From Corallincola holothuriorum (GTDB lineage: Bacteria > Pseudomonadota > Gammaproteobacteria > Enterobacterales > Neiellaceae): 64,000 nucleotides of DNA. Made by a program: the position numbers and the translations under genes. The notes under the pieces were generated by a model that was not told where the DNA came from, did no database searches, and saw only the letters and a program-made list of their open reading frames with translations. Shown in pieces: positions 28,201-37,448 of the stretch; position 1 is the stretch's first letter; the number at the start of each line of letters is the position of its first letter. The stretch lies in contig NZ_QPID01000001.1 of NCBI RefSeq assembly GCF_003336225.1, positions 186,001 to 250,000 on the forward strand, in the 5' to 3' direction.

Positions 28201-28747
28201 GATCCAAAATGGATCCTCGGACGCTGAATTCACCATGCTCCAACACCTGTTGTACGTGGTGGTAGCCGGAATAGGCGAGCTGCTCTTTAAGCTTGTCGAG
28301 GGGCAGGCTCTGTCCCTTATTCACAAACAAGGTGTGACCGCTTAAATAGCTAGGCGGTGCGGTTACCAAGCTCAAAGTGGCAACGGGTACGATTAAGGCC
28401 ATTTGTGCATCAATCTGCTTGGCCTGCTGCAGCTTATACAGGGTTGATAAGCGTTGTGAGATGATATCCTGATGTGGCGAAAAATTATCGTAAGGTAAGG
28501 TTTCCCAATCGGGAAACAGTAATACCTCAACCTCTTGCGCCAGCAATAGGTGAGCCAGCTCAGATTCCAAACGCAGGGCGGTAGGCGTATCCGCAGTGAT
28601 GATCAAACTGATCCCTGGATGACGGGACACTGTTTCCGCCAATGCGAGCGATTCTGCGGTCGAAAGCGCTTCGCCCCAAAGTTGGATATCCCCAGCTTTG
28701 CCGAGTGTTGGTGGATTAAGCAGGTTGAATTGGCTCAATGTACTCAT
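25238..28747 (-). CDS. mfd: Mfd, transcription-repair coupling factor
   Basis: Mfd removes RNA polymerase stalled at DNA damage and recruits UvrA for repair. The 1169-residue protein has the UvrB-like N-terminal domain, the RNA polymerase-interaction region (QPVVHMDHGVGRYAGL), and a RecG-like helicase with Walker A GDVGFGKTEVAMRA and DEEH box (VDEEHRFGVRQKE), followed by TRG motif sequences (VHG-like VAHGQMRERELEQ). The C-terminal regulatory domain is complete. It overlaps aguB upstream and csiV downstream by 4 bases each, so all are in one message. Confidence 0.97.
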   Translation of the reverse strand: MSTLSQFNLLNPPTLGKAGDIQLWGEALSTAESLALAETVSRHPGISLIITADTPTALRLESELAHLLLAQEVEVLLFPDWETLPYDNFSPHQDIISQRLSTLYKLQQAKQIDAQMALIVPVATLSLVTAPPSYLSGHTLFVNKGQSLPLDKLKEQLAYSGYHHVQQVLEHGEFSVRGSILDLYPMGSTVPYRIDFFDDEVDSIRPFDPESQRSEAPIDAINLLPGHEFPTDEFAIERFRTQFREQFAVSNAKESLYQQVSKKLMPAGIEYYLPLFFEQTGNLFDYLPESAQLLQVGDLVAAAEHFARDVQLRYDDRSIDPLRPLLKPDQLFLPVEKLFAECKRWPRAQLTTASQPSKVGRFNLAANAVTDIAVNHKYAEPLTHLKHYLKEHSAQVLFVVESEGRQEALLDLLHKAGIRPNKIQSIMAFVASKDAYGILVAPFEHSVTLASVPLTIITETELFGNRVRQRRRQKSSRALSPDQLIRNLAELQIGQPVVHMDHGVGRYAGLQTLEAGGMTSEFVTLEYAGNAKLYVPVTSLNMIGRYSGAEPENAPLHKLGNESWGRIKRKAAEKIRDVAAELLQIYANRAARSGVAFNLDNDYKAFSESFPFEETVDQKSAIAAVINDMSAAKSMDRLVCGDVGFGKTEVAMRAAYVAVSNGKQVAVLVPTTLLAQQHYDNFRDRFAGHAVSIEVLSRFRTAKQTQQVLDQLGEGKVDIVIGTHKLLQQQIPFNDLGLLIVDEEHRFGVRQKEKIKALRADVDILTLTATPIPRTLNMALGGMRDLSIIATPPARRLAVKTFVRQRDNHLIREAVMRELLRGGQVYFLHNSVDTIERTMEELTELLPEARISVAHGQMRERELEQVMTDFYHQRYNILLCTTIIETGIDVASANTIIMDRADKLGLAQLHQLRGRVGRSHHQAYAYLLTPPPKRLTKDAQKRLEAIAELEDLGAGFALATHDLEIRGAGELLGEDQSGQITAIGFSLYMEMLEHAVDALQNGEPINLEDDLGKQTEIELKIPALLPDDYIFEVNLRLSFYKRIAGCRDQQSLDELQVELIDRFGLLPTPAKNLFKISELRLLAEKLGIKRIDAHAKGGVVEFASKTCVDPTFIIRLIQTQPAQYRLEGADKFRFIIPSQTSEQRLVLVEQMLAEFSNHSDLKHKKDRAR

Positions 28748-29631
28748 GCGTCCCTAAAACGTTTAGTAAGATCTTGATAATCATCGATACGGCGATCGCG
28801 AAGGTAGGGCCAGATGCGGCGCACGGATTCACAGCGTTCCATGTCGATAGTCGCGGTTAACAGCGTCTCCGTTTCCTTGGCATGAGCCAGAAACTCGCCC
28901 TGAGGGCCAGTGATAAAACTGTTGCCCCAGAACTGAATGCCTGGGTTGCTGTCAGCAGGATCCGGCTCATGGCCGATGCGGTTACAACTCAACACCGGCA
29001 AGCCATTGGCGATGGCGTGACCGCGTTGCACTGTGATCCAAGCATCTAACTGGCGCGCTTTTTCTGCGTCGTCGTCACGGGGATCCCAACCTATGGCGGT
29101 TGGATAGATAAGCAGTTCGGCACCGGCCATAGCCATCAGCCTAGCGCCTTCCGGAAACCACTGATCCCAGCACACCAATACGCCAAGGCGACCCACTGAG
29201 GTGTCGATGGGCTCAAAGCCAAGATCGCCAGGGGTGAAGTAAAATTTTTCATAGAACCCAGGGTCATCGGGGATATGCATTTTGCGATACTTACCGGCGA
29301 TCGAGCCATCATTCTCTAGTACCACTGCGGTATTGTGGTAAAGGCCCGCGGCACGTTTTTCAAACAGCGACGCGACAATGACGATGTCTAGCTCTTTAGC
29401 TAGAACACCTAGGGCGTCAGTACTTGGGCCGGGTATGGTTTCTGCCAAATCAAAGTAATCAACATCTTCCTGCTGGCAAAAATAGCGACTGCGATGCAGT
29501 TCTTGCAGCACCACCAATTCGGCGCCGCCGGATTTAGCCTGACGGATCAGGTCGCAGGTGTGCTGCAGGTTGTCATTTAGATTGTCGCTACAGGCATGCT
29601 GAAGCAGGGCGACATTGAGAGTGCGTGACAT
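28744..29631 (-). CDS. aguB: N-carbamoylputrescine amidase
   Basis: AguB is a nitrilase-family amidase that converts N-carbamoylputrescine to putrescine, CO2 and ammonia, finishing the agmatine route. The 295-residue protein has the glutamate-lysine-cysteine triad in LQELHRSRYFCQ, GKYRKMHIPDDPGFYEK and LVCWDQWFPEGARL, with family-specific GIQFWGNSFITGPQGE. The start at 29631 (MSRTLNVALLQHA) is preferred over an upstream in-frame start because AGGAGCAAAG sits directly before it and the sequence matches AguB N-termini. It follows aguA by 25 bases and overlaps mfd. Confidence 0.95.
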   Translation of the reverse strand: MSRTLNVALLQHACSDNLNDNLQHTCDLIRQAKSGGAELVVLQELHRSRYFCQQEDVDYFDLAETIPGPSTDALGVLAKELDIVIVASLFEKRAAGLYHNTAVVLENDGSIAGKYRKMHIPDDPGFYEKFYFTPGDLGFEPIDTSVGRLGVLVCWDQWFPEGARLMAMAGAELLIYPTAIGWDPRDDDAEKARQLDAWITVQRGHAIANGLPVLSCNRIGHEPDPADSNPGIQFWGNSFITGPQGEFLAHAKETETLLTATIDMERCESVRRIWPYLRDRRIDDYQDLTKRFRDA

Positions 29632-29656
29632 AATCTTTGCTCCTTTGCTAGCGCCG

Positions 29657-30697
29657 TTAGGCGAGCGTGCCTTTTGGGATTTGCATAGTGAGACAGTGCA
29701 GGCTACCAAATTGCGCTATCACTGCTTGGCAATCGATGCCTATGATTTCACGCCCTGGGTACGCTTGCGCAATGACCGCAAGTGCCTGTTCATCGGCTGG
29801 ATCGTCGTAAATAGGCACCAGCACCGCGCCATCTATAATCAGATAGTTTGCATAGGTGGCGGGCAAACGCTCGCCCTCACTACTGTATTTGGCTTGTGGC
29901 CATGGCAAGGGGAGTAAACGATAGTTAGCGCCGTGGCGGTTTCGTAGCGCGTTTAGTTCTAATTCCATTGCATGTAGTTCTGGGTAGTGTTCATCGTCTA
30001 CCTTGTCACAGGCGACATACACCAGGGTGTCGTTGGGTGCAAAGCGTACCAGTGTATCGATATGACTATCGGTGTCATCACCTTCGAGCGCGCCGTGACT
30101 GAGCCAAAGGAAATGGTCGGCGTAGAGTAGTTCATTTAATCGCTGTTCTATCGCGGTTTGATCGAGCCCAGGGTTACGATTTGGATTGAGCAAGCACTGC
30201 TTTGTGAGCAACAGTGTACCGTGGCCGTCCGTTTCGATACCGCCCCCTTCAAGCACCAAATCAATGTTGACTATGGCTGCCTTGAACAGCGCCTGATCGG
30301 CCAGTTGTTGATTGATCTGGTTGTCTAGCTCGCTGGGATATTTTCCGCCCCAACCGTTGAAAGTAAAGGAGAGTGGTTGCATTTGGTGGCCATCAAAAAC
30401 AGTGATTGGACCATGATCTCGCGCCCAACTGTCATTGCTTGTAGCGATCAGGATGCGTACACGGCTCATAACGACACCGGCATGGCTCAACAGTTTAGCG
30501 ATATGCGCGCGCAGAGGCAGATCTCTGGCGACGATAATCAGGCGCTCAAAGCGGGTGATCGCTTTCGCCATATCAATATAGACGGGCTCGATATGCTCAA
30601 GCTGCGTAGCCCAATCTGTCTGGTCGTGGGGCCAGGTCAGCAATACCGCATCTTGAGGCGCCCACTCTGCGGGCAGATAAGCAGCGCGTTGGATCAC
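29657..30697 (-). CDS. aguA: Agmatine deiminase
   Basis: AguA hydrolyses agmatine to N-carbamoylputrescine and ammonia; together with AguB it makes putrescine. The 346-residue protein has the peptidylarginine-deiminase fold with WARDHGPI, FNGWGGKYPSE, LEGGGIETDGHGT, LSHGALEGDDTDSHID and the nucleophile cysteine in GSLHCLTMQIP near the C-terminus. The start is GTG at 30697, overlapping the stop of the PilZ-like gene (GTGA), with GGAG 8 bases upstream; a nearby ATG is out of frame. Confidence 0.95.
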   Translation of the reverse strand: MIQRAAYLPAEWAPQDAVLLTWPHDQTDWATQLEHIEPVYIDMAKAITRFERLIIVARDLPLRAHIAKLLSHAGVVMSRVRILIATSNDSWARDHGPITVFDGHQMQPLSFTFNGWGGKYPSELDNQINQQLADQALFKAAIVNIDLVLEGGGIETDGHGTLLLTKQCLLNPNRNPGLDQTAIEQRLNELLYADHFLWLSHGALEGDDTDSHIDTLVRFAPNDTLVYVACDKVDDEHYPELHAMELELNALRNRHGANYRLLPLPWPQAKYSSEGERLPATYANYLIIDGAVLVPIYDDPADEQALAVIAQAYPGREIIGIDCQAVIAQFGSLHCLTMQIPKGTLA

Positions 30698-31263
30698 CCA
30701 TTGTCTCCTTTACGTTGTTCGGCGCGTTGTTTTAACAGCTTTGACTGAACATGCAAAGTTGCTCTGATCAGCATCTCGTGATCTTCTTCTCTGAGGGTGA
30801 CAAATTTTGCACCAATTAGATGACTGTCAGCGTCCTGGTCACAACTGATCACTTCGGCATAGGCGAAGACGGCAGCGGCTTCATCGTGAAGAAATATTTT
30901 TACTTGGATTAATCGGCCAGCCACCAATGGCTGTGCTGATGTATAGCAGAACTCACTGGCACCAAAACTTACGGTGTGGTGGCGCAAATCAGGATCGTCT
31001 TGCATCGACAGCAGGTAGCCCATGATTACGTTGATTTTGCGTGCTTGTAGTTCAAGAAAATTAGATATCTCATCGGCGACGTCGCCCATGTTTCGTAACG
31101 CGCGCACGGTACCCTGATCCAAAGTGGAGACTTCAGAAGCCAAGCGGAATGGCTCTGGGATCTCATCAATGAGCTGCTGCTGATCGGGGATCGGTGTCGC
31201 CTCCGGCATCACGATCACGTTGATAGGTAGTCGATAAGGTACAGAAAAATATTGATCAGTCAT
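30694..31263 (-). CDS. PilZ-like domain protein
   Basis: This 189-residue cytoplasmic protein is a probable PilZ-type or PilZ-like regulatory protein. The second half (about residues 90-175) has the beta-barrel-like pattern HHTVSFGASEFCYTSAQPLVAGRLIQVKIFL and later DSHLIGAKFVTLREEDHEML. The usual c-di-GMP-binding RxxxR at the domain's N-terminal edge is not obvious (only LRHHTVSFGASE is present), so nucleotide binding is doubtful. The N-terminal half looks helical. It is first in the minus-strand operon, divergent from lolC with a 101-base gap. Comparable PilZ genes sit next to lolC in related genomes, from memory and not checked. Confidence 0.65.
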   Translation of the reverse strand: MTDQYFSVPYRLPINVIVMPEATPIPDQQQLIDEIPEPFRLASEVSTLDQGTVRALRNMGDVADEISNFLELQARKINVIMGYLLSMQDDPDLRHHTVSFGASEFCYTSAQPLVAGRLIQVKIFLHDEAAAVFAYAEVISCDQDADSHLIGAKFVTLREEDHEMLIRATLHVQSKLLKQRAEQRKGDNG

Positions 31264-31364
31264 GGGCTATCGGTGCCACTTGCTTGTTATCTCTAGTGAA
31301 TAGATCTTATTATCCCCCCTGTTTATGCATACATACAACTAAAGCGTCTACCGCAAAGGAACAG

Positions 31365-32606
31365 ATGTTTCATCCTGCCAGCTTATTTATAGGTCTAAGA
31401 TACAGCCGAGCCCGCAAAGGGCATGGGTTTATCTCCTTTATTAACTTTTTTTCTATCACCGGTGTGATGCTTGGTGTAGCCGCCTTAATTATCGTCACCT
31501 CAGTGATGAATGGGTTTGAGTCGGAACTGAAACGCCGTATTTTGGGCATAGTGCCTCAGGTGACCATCCAAGCTGAAGATGGCTCGCCAATCAAAGCGTG
31601 GCCAGATCTCATAGAACAGTCTTCGACGATTGCACATGTGAAAGGGGCGACGCCGTTTATTGCTAGCGAGGGGATGGCACAAAGCCGCAAAACCCTACGC
31701 GGGGCGATGATTTATGGTGTATGGCCAGAGCAAGAAACGGCACTTTCGACCATCGGCAACCACATGATTTCAGGAGAACTTGGCTGGTTGAAAAGTGGTG
31801 AGTTTGGTGTGGTGATTGGACGTGGTATGGGCGCCAAACTGGGCGTTAATGTTGGTGATTCTATTCGTTTAATGGTTGCTGAGGGCAGTGTATTTACCCC
31901 GATGGGAAGAATGCCAAGTCAAAGGCGTTTCCGTGTGGTGGGTATGTATGAGGTCGGCGCCGATATCGATACTTTTGTCGTGTTGATCCATGGTGATGAC
32001 GCTGCCCGTTTGACCCGCAAACCAATCGGTAGCGCCGAGGGGATCAGGTTATATCTGGATGATGCTTTTCTGGCTGACCAAACGGCGACCAAGTTAACTA
32101 GCCTATTACCAGCGAAATGGCAGGTGGATACCTGGAGCCGAAGTCAGGGGAAGTTATTTTCGGCGGTGAAAATGGAAAAGAATATGATGTGGTTGCTGCT
32201 GTCACTGATCATTGCCGTCGCGGCGTTTAATATCGTTTCTGCGTTGGTGATGCTGGTTGGTGAAAAACGCGCCGAGATCGCGATCCTTAAAACCTTGGGC
32301 TTAACCCCCGCTGGCGTGCAGACGGTTTTTCTTTTTCAGGGCATCTACAACGGTGTCGTTGGTACTTTGTTGGGGTTGATTATCGGCTCGGCGATTGTGT
32401 TGAACCTTGATGTGTTGACGCCGATATTAAATCTACCCCTGGTACCTGCGCCGGGCCTTGGCAATCGCTCAATGCCTGTGGAGTATCAAATTGAGCAAGT
32501 GGCCATGTTGGCTAGCGTCGCGGTGGCGCTTTGTATCGCGGCCGCTTTCTATCCCGCATGGCGGGCATCTAAGATCCAACCTGCGGAAGCATTAAGATAT
32601 GAGTAA
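31365..32606 (+). CDS. lolC: LolC, lipoprotein-releasing ABC transporter subunit
   Basis: LolC is one of the two inner-membrane subunits of LolCDE, which extracts outer-membrane lipoproteins and hands them to LolA. The 413-residue protein has an N-terminal helix after [26 protein letters not shown], a large periplasmic domain (about residues 45-265) and three C-terminal helices with [19 protein letters not shown], the coupling segment, and the FtsX/MacB-like end [21 protein letters not shown]. The start at 31365 has AAAGGA just upstream; the longer in-frame extension lacks family resemblance. Its end overlaps lolD. Confidence 0.95.
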   Translation: MFHPASLFIGLRYSRARKGHGFISFINFFSITGVMLGVAALIIVTSVMNGFESELKRRILGIVPQVTIQAEDGSPIKAWPDLIEQSSTIAHVKGATPFIASEGMAQSRKTLRGAMIYGVWPEQETALSTIGNHMISGELGWLKSGEFGVVIGRGMGAKLGVNVGDSIRLMVAEGSVFTPMGRMPSQRRFRVVGMYEVGADIDTFVVLIHGDDAARLTRKPIGSAEGIRLYLDDAFLADQTATKLTSLLPAKWQVDTWSRSQGKLFSAVKMEKNMMWLLLSLIIAVAAFNIVSALVMLVGEKRAEIAILKTLGLTPAGVQTVFLFQGIYNGVVGTLLGLIIGSAIVLNLDVLTPILNLPLVPAPGLGNRSMPVEYQIEQVAMLASVAVALCIAAAFYPAWRASKIQPAEALRYE

Positions 32607-33285
32607 GCCGTTACTGGTCTGTGATTCGGTATCTAAGACCTATCAAGAAGGTAAGTTAACAACAGAGGTATTAAAAGGCGTTAGCTTGTCGGTCAATGAG
32701 GGTGAGATGTTGGCGATTGTCGGCTCTTCGGGCTCAGGCAAAAGCACCTTGTTACATCTGTTAGGGGCTTTGGATACACCGTCGGAGGGGAAGGTGATCC
32801 TTGATGGCGATGATATCTATCAGATGAGCGCCACACAGCAGTGCCAACTTCGTAATAAAAAGCTCGGGTTTGTTTATCAATTTCATCACCTATTACCAGA
32901 GTTCAATGCGTTGGAAAATGTGGCGATGCCACTGTTGATCGGCGGTGTTTCAGGCAGCGACGCACGTAAAAGGGCGGCAAAAATGTTGGAGCGCGTCGGC
33001 TTATCGCACCGTGAGAAACATCGGCCGTCGGAACTTTCCGGTGGTGAACGTCAGCGCGTCGCTATTGCCCGAGCATTGGTGACTGAGCCACGCATTGTGT
33101 TAGCTGATGAACCGACGGGTAATCTCGATTCCAATACTGGTGAAGCAGTGTATCAGTTGATGTTGAGCCTAAATGAAACACTCGGTACCAGTTTTATCGT
33201 CGTGACCCATGATTTGGCACTGGCAGGGCGGTTGCACCGTAAGATATCGCTGGTCAACGGTTTGCTTGAGGAGCCAGCACACTGA
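32599..33285 (+). CDS. lolD: LolD, lipoprotein-releasing ABC transporter ATPase
   Basis: LolD is the ATPase powering LolCDE lipoprotein release. The 228 residues contain Walker [19 protein letters not shown], the Q-loop [18 protein letters not shown] typical of LolD, the signature [15 protein letters not shown] and Walker [13 protein letters not shown]. It overlaps lolC upstream by 8 bases and lolE downstream by one (TGATG). Confidence 0.97.
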   Translation: MSKPLLVCDSVSKTYQEGKLTTEVLKGVSLSVNEGEMLAIVGSSGSGKSTLLHLLGALDTPSEGKVILDGDDIYQMSATQQCQLRNKKLGFVYQFHHLLPEFNALENVAMPLLIGGVSGSDARKRAAKMLERVGLSHREKHRPSELSGGERQRVAIARALVTEPRIVLADEPTGNLDSNTGEAVYQLMLSLNETLGTSFIVVTHDLALAGRLHRKISLVNGLLEEPAH

Positions 33286-34523
33286 TGCAGCATTTGGCAC
33301 TTTGGATCGCATTCCGTTTTAGTCGCGCTCGGCAACGTAATCGGTTTATCTCTTTTATCTCAGCTTCCTCGACCTTTGGTATTGCGCTTGGGGTGATGGT
33401 GTTGATCACCTTACTTAGCGCTATGAATGGTTTTGAACAGGCACTTAAAGATCGTTTACTTTCGGTGGTTCCCCACGGTGAAGTAACTGCTGTGAGGGAG
33501 CCGATTGTCGATTGGAAATCACTATCGGCATCCGCGATAGCCGATCCCGCCGTGGTTGCCGCTGCGCCCTTCGTGAAGTTCAATGCGATGCTTGAACGAG
33601 GTGGCAAAATGAAGGCGATTGAATCTCGTGGCGTTGATCTCGATTATGAATTAGATGTGTCGGATATCGGCGCGTATTTGTTGCCTGAGCCTGCAGACAC
33701 CTTGGTTGATAATGAATTGTGGCTCGGTAAAACCATTGCGGATGAGCTGTCGCTTGCCGTCGGCGACAAGGTGATGATGCTGATCCCGACGCTTGACCCG
33801 CAGATGAGAATGAAGCCGCCAAAGCGTAAGATGTTTGTAGTGAAGCGCTTGATTCAGATGGGTGGTGAACTGGACGCGAGTGCCGCGTTAATCTCTATTG
33901 ATACCGCTGCAGAATTGAGCGGGTGGCAAGGTGGTGTGCAGGGGATCCGCTTTAAATTTGGCGATGTGATGGCTGCGCCCCGCTTGGTAAGGAACGCAGC
34001 CTATGAGATGGCGCATTACCTCTATATCAGTGACTGGACACGTACCCAAGGGCATCTATATAGCGATATCCAATTGGTCCGCGGGATCGTCTATATGGTG
34101 TTAACCTTGGTTATCGCTGTGGCCAGTTTTAATATCGTGTCGACGCTGGTACTGGCGGTACAGGATAAGCAGTCAGAGATAGCGATCTTGAAAACCATGG
34201 GGACGACAGATGCTATGGTGATGAAGATCTTTATCTTACAGGGGCTATTTAACGGCGTACTGGGAAGTCTGATTGGAGCGGGACTCGGTGTCTTGATAGC
34301 CAGTTCGTTAGGGCAAATTGCGCAGGGTGTAGAGCGGCTGTTAGGGCATAAACTACTGGACGCCGAGATCTACTTTATCGACTTTCTGCCGTCTTTGCTT
34401 AGTATCAGCGACGTCGTGTTTACCGTGATTGTTGCGATTGCTTTGTCTCTGCTGGCAACACTCTATCCGGCATGGAAAGCGAGTAAAATATTGCCAGCCA
34501 ATGTGCTTGGACAATCAGTCTAA
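33285..34523 (+). CDS. lolE: LolE, lipoprotein-releasing ABC transporter subunit
   Basis: LolE pairs with LolC in the LolCDE complex and binds the lipoprotein substrate. The 412-residue protein has the same layout as LolC: an N-terminal helix after LALWIAFRFSRARQRNRFISFI, a periplasmic domain and three C-terminal helices with QDKQSEIAILKTMGTTDAMV and LLATLYPAWKASKILPANVL. It overlaps lolD. Its stop overlaps the end of the convergent DUF2062 gene by 4 bases. Confidence 0.96.
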   Translation: MQHLALWIAFRFSRARQRNRFISFISASSTFGIALGVMVLITLLSAMNGFEQALKDRLLSVVPHGEVTAVREPIVDWKSLSASAIADPAVVAAAPFVKFNAMLERGGKMKAIESRGVDLDYELDVSDIGAYLLPEPADTLVDNELWLGKTIADELSLAVGDKVMMLIPTLDPQMRMKPPKRKMFVVKRLIQMGGELDASAALISIDTAAELSGWQGGVQGIRFKFGDVMAAPRLVRNAAYEMAHYLYISDWTRTQGHLYSDIQLVRGIVYMVLTLVIAVASFNIVSTLVLAVQDKQSEIAILKTMGTTDAMVMKIFILQGLFNGVLGSLIGAGLGVLIASSLGQIAQGVERLLGHKLLDAEIYFIDFLPSLLSISDVVFTVIVAIALSLLATLYPAWKASKILPANVLGQSV

Positions 34524-35035
34524 CTGCGTCGCTGCCTGCGTTGGCGCAGGTGGCGAACTACCGAATAACGCCACAGTAATCTTATAGCAAAATAGCCTAT
34601 TGCCCCTGACACCACACCACAGATCAAGCAGCCTAGAATAAATGGGTAACCTAGGTGAGCAAAACTGTCAGCTAAACCTTGCCAAGAGAGTTCAAAGCTA
34701 AACGCCTTTTCACTGCCTCCAGTGATCCATACGCCCACCAGATAGGCGCTATAAAATAGCGGGGGCATAGTGATTGGATTGCTGATCCAAACCAATGCCA
34801 CTGATAACGGCAGATTAACCCGGATAAAGATTGCGATAGCGGCGGCGGTCACCATCTGAAATGGGATCGGTAGAAATGCCACAAACAGACCTATGGCAAA
34901 AGCGCCAGCCGCAGAGCGTCGATTGAGATGAAACAGGTTCGGATCGTGCAGTAGGGTGCCGAACATCTGTAAGTACTTATGGCTTTTGATAGTTTCATGG
35001 CTGGGCATGAACCGCTTTAACGTCTTTTTTGGCAT
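34520..35035 (-). CDS. DUF2062 membrane protein
   Basis: This 171-residue protein belongs to the DUF2062 family of small inner-membrane proteins of unknown function. It has the conserved beginning PNLFHLNRRSAAGAFAIGLFVAFLPIPFQM, then VNLPLSVALVWISNPITMPPLFYSAY and a long C-terminal hydrophobic segment, giving three or four helices, and a very basic tail (RHLRQRRQRRS). The start at 35035 is chosen because the upstream extension lacks family features. It is divergent from comEC (46 bases) and convergent with lolE. Confidence 0.85.
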   Translation of the reverse strand: MPKKTLKRFMPSHETIKSHKYLQMFGTLLHDPNLFHLNRRSAAGAFAIGLFVAFLPIPFQMVTAAAIAIFIRVNLPLSVALVWISNPITMPPLFYSAYLVGVWITGGSEKAFSFELSWQGLADSFAHLGYPFILGCLICGVVSGAIGYFAIRLLWRYSVVRHLRQRRQRRS

Positions 35036-35081
35036 ATAGTGTGTAAACCCAGTCTCAAATTTCTTATTAACAAAAGCTACT

Positions 35082-37412
35082 GTGCAATCAATTTTTATCG
35101 GATTTCTTATTGGCGCCATCACGGCTGCGCAATCACCTTGGGTGGTTGACCCCGTTTGGTTCAGTTGCAGTATTTTATTGCTGCCCTGGTGTCGTCAAAA
35201 GTGGTGTCGAACCTGCCTAGCTTTGCTCGCCGGAGTCACTTGGCTCTGTCTATTTAACGCCAATTACGCAGCTAATATTCTACCCGATGAATTAGCGGGG
35301 CAAGACATTACCACAACTAGTGAGATCATTTCATTACCACGGCGCATTGACGATGGTTGGCGTTTTATGGTTCGGCTAAAAGCGTACGAGTCGTCTGACA
35401 GTATAGGATATCCATTTGCACCGCCAATTTGGCAAGGAAAGGTCAAGCTAAATTGGTATCACACCGAGCTCACGCCAAAGCTTGGCGATGTTTGGCAGTG
35501 GCGGGTGCGCCTAAAGCCGCCTGTGGGCTTCGCCAATGACGGGGGGATGGACTATGAAAAATACCTGGTGAGTCAAGAGGTACACGCCGCAGGATATATT
35601 CGCGGCGAAATTCGACAGTTAACAACGGCTACGAACTATCGAGAGCAGCTACGTGCAAAAATTAGTGCTCTCGTTCAATCGTTAAGCCATAAAGATCTGA
35701 TATTAGCTTTGACGTTAGGTGATCGTAGTTTGATCTCTAGTGACCGCTGGCAGCTGCTTAGTGTAACTGGCACAAGCCATCTGATCGCGATATCAGGTTT
35801 ACATATCGGACTGATTTTTCTCCTCGCTCATAAGTTGCTGACCGCTGTCATGGGCTGGGTGCCCTACCTATCTAATCGGATCACTGTAAAAGTACCACTG
35901 GTTATCTGCTTAGCTTTGTCGGTGAGCGGTGTATACGCGCTGTTGTCAGGTTTTGCATTGCCAGCACAACGAGCATGGTTTGGGATAGCTATTTGGTGTG
36001 CTCTTTCTTGCTTACATGTGCGGATCAGTCGCATGACTGGGCTACTGGCATTGATGGCGCTATTCGTTATTGTTTCACCCGCGGTGTTATATGGCGCTAG
36101 TTTTTGGTTGTCGTTCGGGGCTGTGGCCAACATCGCTTTGCTGCACTGGTGGTGGTGTCGCAGGGAAGGGCAGGCTATTTCACGCAAAATAGCTGAGCTA
36201 CTGGTGATGCAATTGGGGCTCTCTGTGATGATGATGCCACTGACTTTGTTGCAGCTTGGCTTTGTTGCGCCGCTAACGCCAATAAGTAACCTGTTGGTTG
36301 TGCCATTAATTACGTTTGTAGTTGTGCCTTTGTTGCTTGTTAGTGTGGTTATATTGCTGTTTTCCCCAGTGCTTGCGGGATCCATGTTTGTGTTTGTCGA
36401 CCAGATTTTGGCTCTGTTTACATGGTGGTTGAATTGGCTCAGCTCTGGTGGCTTAGGTACCTATATACTGCCCATCATCGTTGCTTGCTTACTGTTTTTT
36501 GCCGTAATACTTGTTGCTGTTAATCGCCGTTTTTGGCCATTAGCGCTTTGCCTGGCGAGCTCACCGCTATTGCTGTCATTAAGAACAGTAGATCCAAGCC
36601 GTTGGCAGATCGAGGTGTTTGATGTGGGGCAGGGACTGGCGGTGGTCATCCAGCAAGGGGATGACGTACTGCTTTATGATACGGGAAACCGATATAAGAG
36701 TGGCTTTGTTGTTGCGGAACATACAGTGGTGCCTTGGCTGATTCAGCACAACATTAGCCGATTAACCTACCTAGTATTAAGCCATGATGATACCGACCAC
36801 GTTGGTGGGGCTGAAGCTGTTTTAAGTAAGATGGATGTTGGTACTTTGATATCGCCAACGGTCGGGTCTCATCGTGATCTGTCTAGCGAGCAACTAGAGC
36901 GTGTCCGTTGCCAGGCCGGGCAAACACTATTTTTTAACGAGCTTGAGATAAACATGCTCAGCCCGTCTCTTCCTTTAACTCGTAACAAGAACGATCGAAG
37001 CTGCGTGTTACATATCTCTGATGGCCGCCATAGTTTAATGTTGACCGGTGACATTGAACGTTCAGCTGAGCTGGAAATGTTGCGTAATGGCGTGACTCTT
37101 CCCAGTAATGTCTTGCTGGCACCCCATCATGGTAGCGGCAGTTCCTCCTCTTTGGCTTGGTTGACTGCTGTTGCTCCCGATTATGCGGTGTTTAGTCGTG
37201 GCGCCTATAATCGCTATCGGTTTCCCGCGGAAGAAGTGAAAGAGCGTTATCATTCGTTATCAGTGGAAACACTCGATACAGCTTGTAGCGGTCAAATCAG
37301 TATTGAAGTGACAACTGAAGGGCTTAGTGTGGCGCATTATCGCCAAAGAACAGGCGTATTTAGCCATGCTAAGTGGTATCAACGTTTGTCCGGGTGCCGT
37401 AAGGCACGGTAG
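35082..37412 (+). CDS. comEC: ComEC/Rec2-type DNA uptake channel protein
   Basis: ComEC carries single-stranded DNA across the inner membrane during natural transformation. The 776-residue protein has N-terminal helices, an OB-like domain (about residues 80-180), the Competence multi-helix core starting near DLILALTLGDRSLISSDRW and containing TSHLIAISGLHIGLIFLL, and a C-terminal metallo-beta-lactamase domain with LSHDDTDHVGGAEA, LTGDIERSAE and LLAPHHGSGSSSS. The start is GTG at 35082. msbA follows closely, the same arrangement as E. coli ycaI-msbA-lpxK. Whether the strain is transformable depends on pilus genes not in this window. Confidence 0.95.
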   Translation: MQSIFIGFLIGAITAAQSPWVVDPVWFSCSILLLPWCRQKWCRTCLALLAGVTWLCLFNANYAANILPDELAGQDITTTSEIISLPRRIDDGWRFMVRLKAYESSDSIGYPFAPPIWQGKVKLNWYHTELTPKLGDVWQWRVRLKPPVGFANDGGMDYEKYLVSQEVHAAGYIRGEIRQLTTATNYREQLRAKISALVQSLSHKDLILALTLGDRSLISSDRWQLLSVTGTSHLIAISGLHIGLIFLLAHKLLTAVMGWVPYLSNRITVKVPLVICLALSVSGVYALLSGFALPAQRAWFGIAIWCALSCLHVRISRMTGLLALMALFVIVSPAVLYGASFWLSFGAVANIALLHWWWCRREGQAISRKIAELLVMQLGLSVMMMPLTLLQLGFVAPLTPISNLLVVPLITFVVVPLLLVSVVILLFSPVLAGSMFVFVDQILALFTWWLNWLSSGGLGTYILPIIVACLLFFAVILVAVNRRFWPLALCLASSPLLLSLRTVDPSRWQIEVFDVGQGLAVVIQQGDDVLLYDTGNRYKSGFVVAEHTVVPWLIQHNISRLTYLVLSHDDTDHVGGAEAVLSKMDVGTLISPTVGSHRDLSSEQLERVRCQAGQTLFFNELEINMLSPSLPLTRNKNDRSCVLHISDGRHSLMLTGDIERSAELEMLRNGVTLPSNVLLAPHHGSGSSSSLAWLTAVAPDYAVFSRGAYNRYRFPAEEVKERYHSLSVETLDTACSGQISIEVTTEGLSVAHYRQRTGVFSHAKWYQRLSGCRKAR

Positions 37413-37448
37413 AATAACCTGTTTTTTCTAAGTGATGAGAACGCCATA

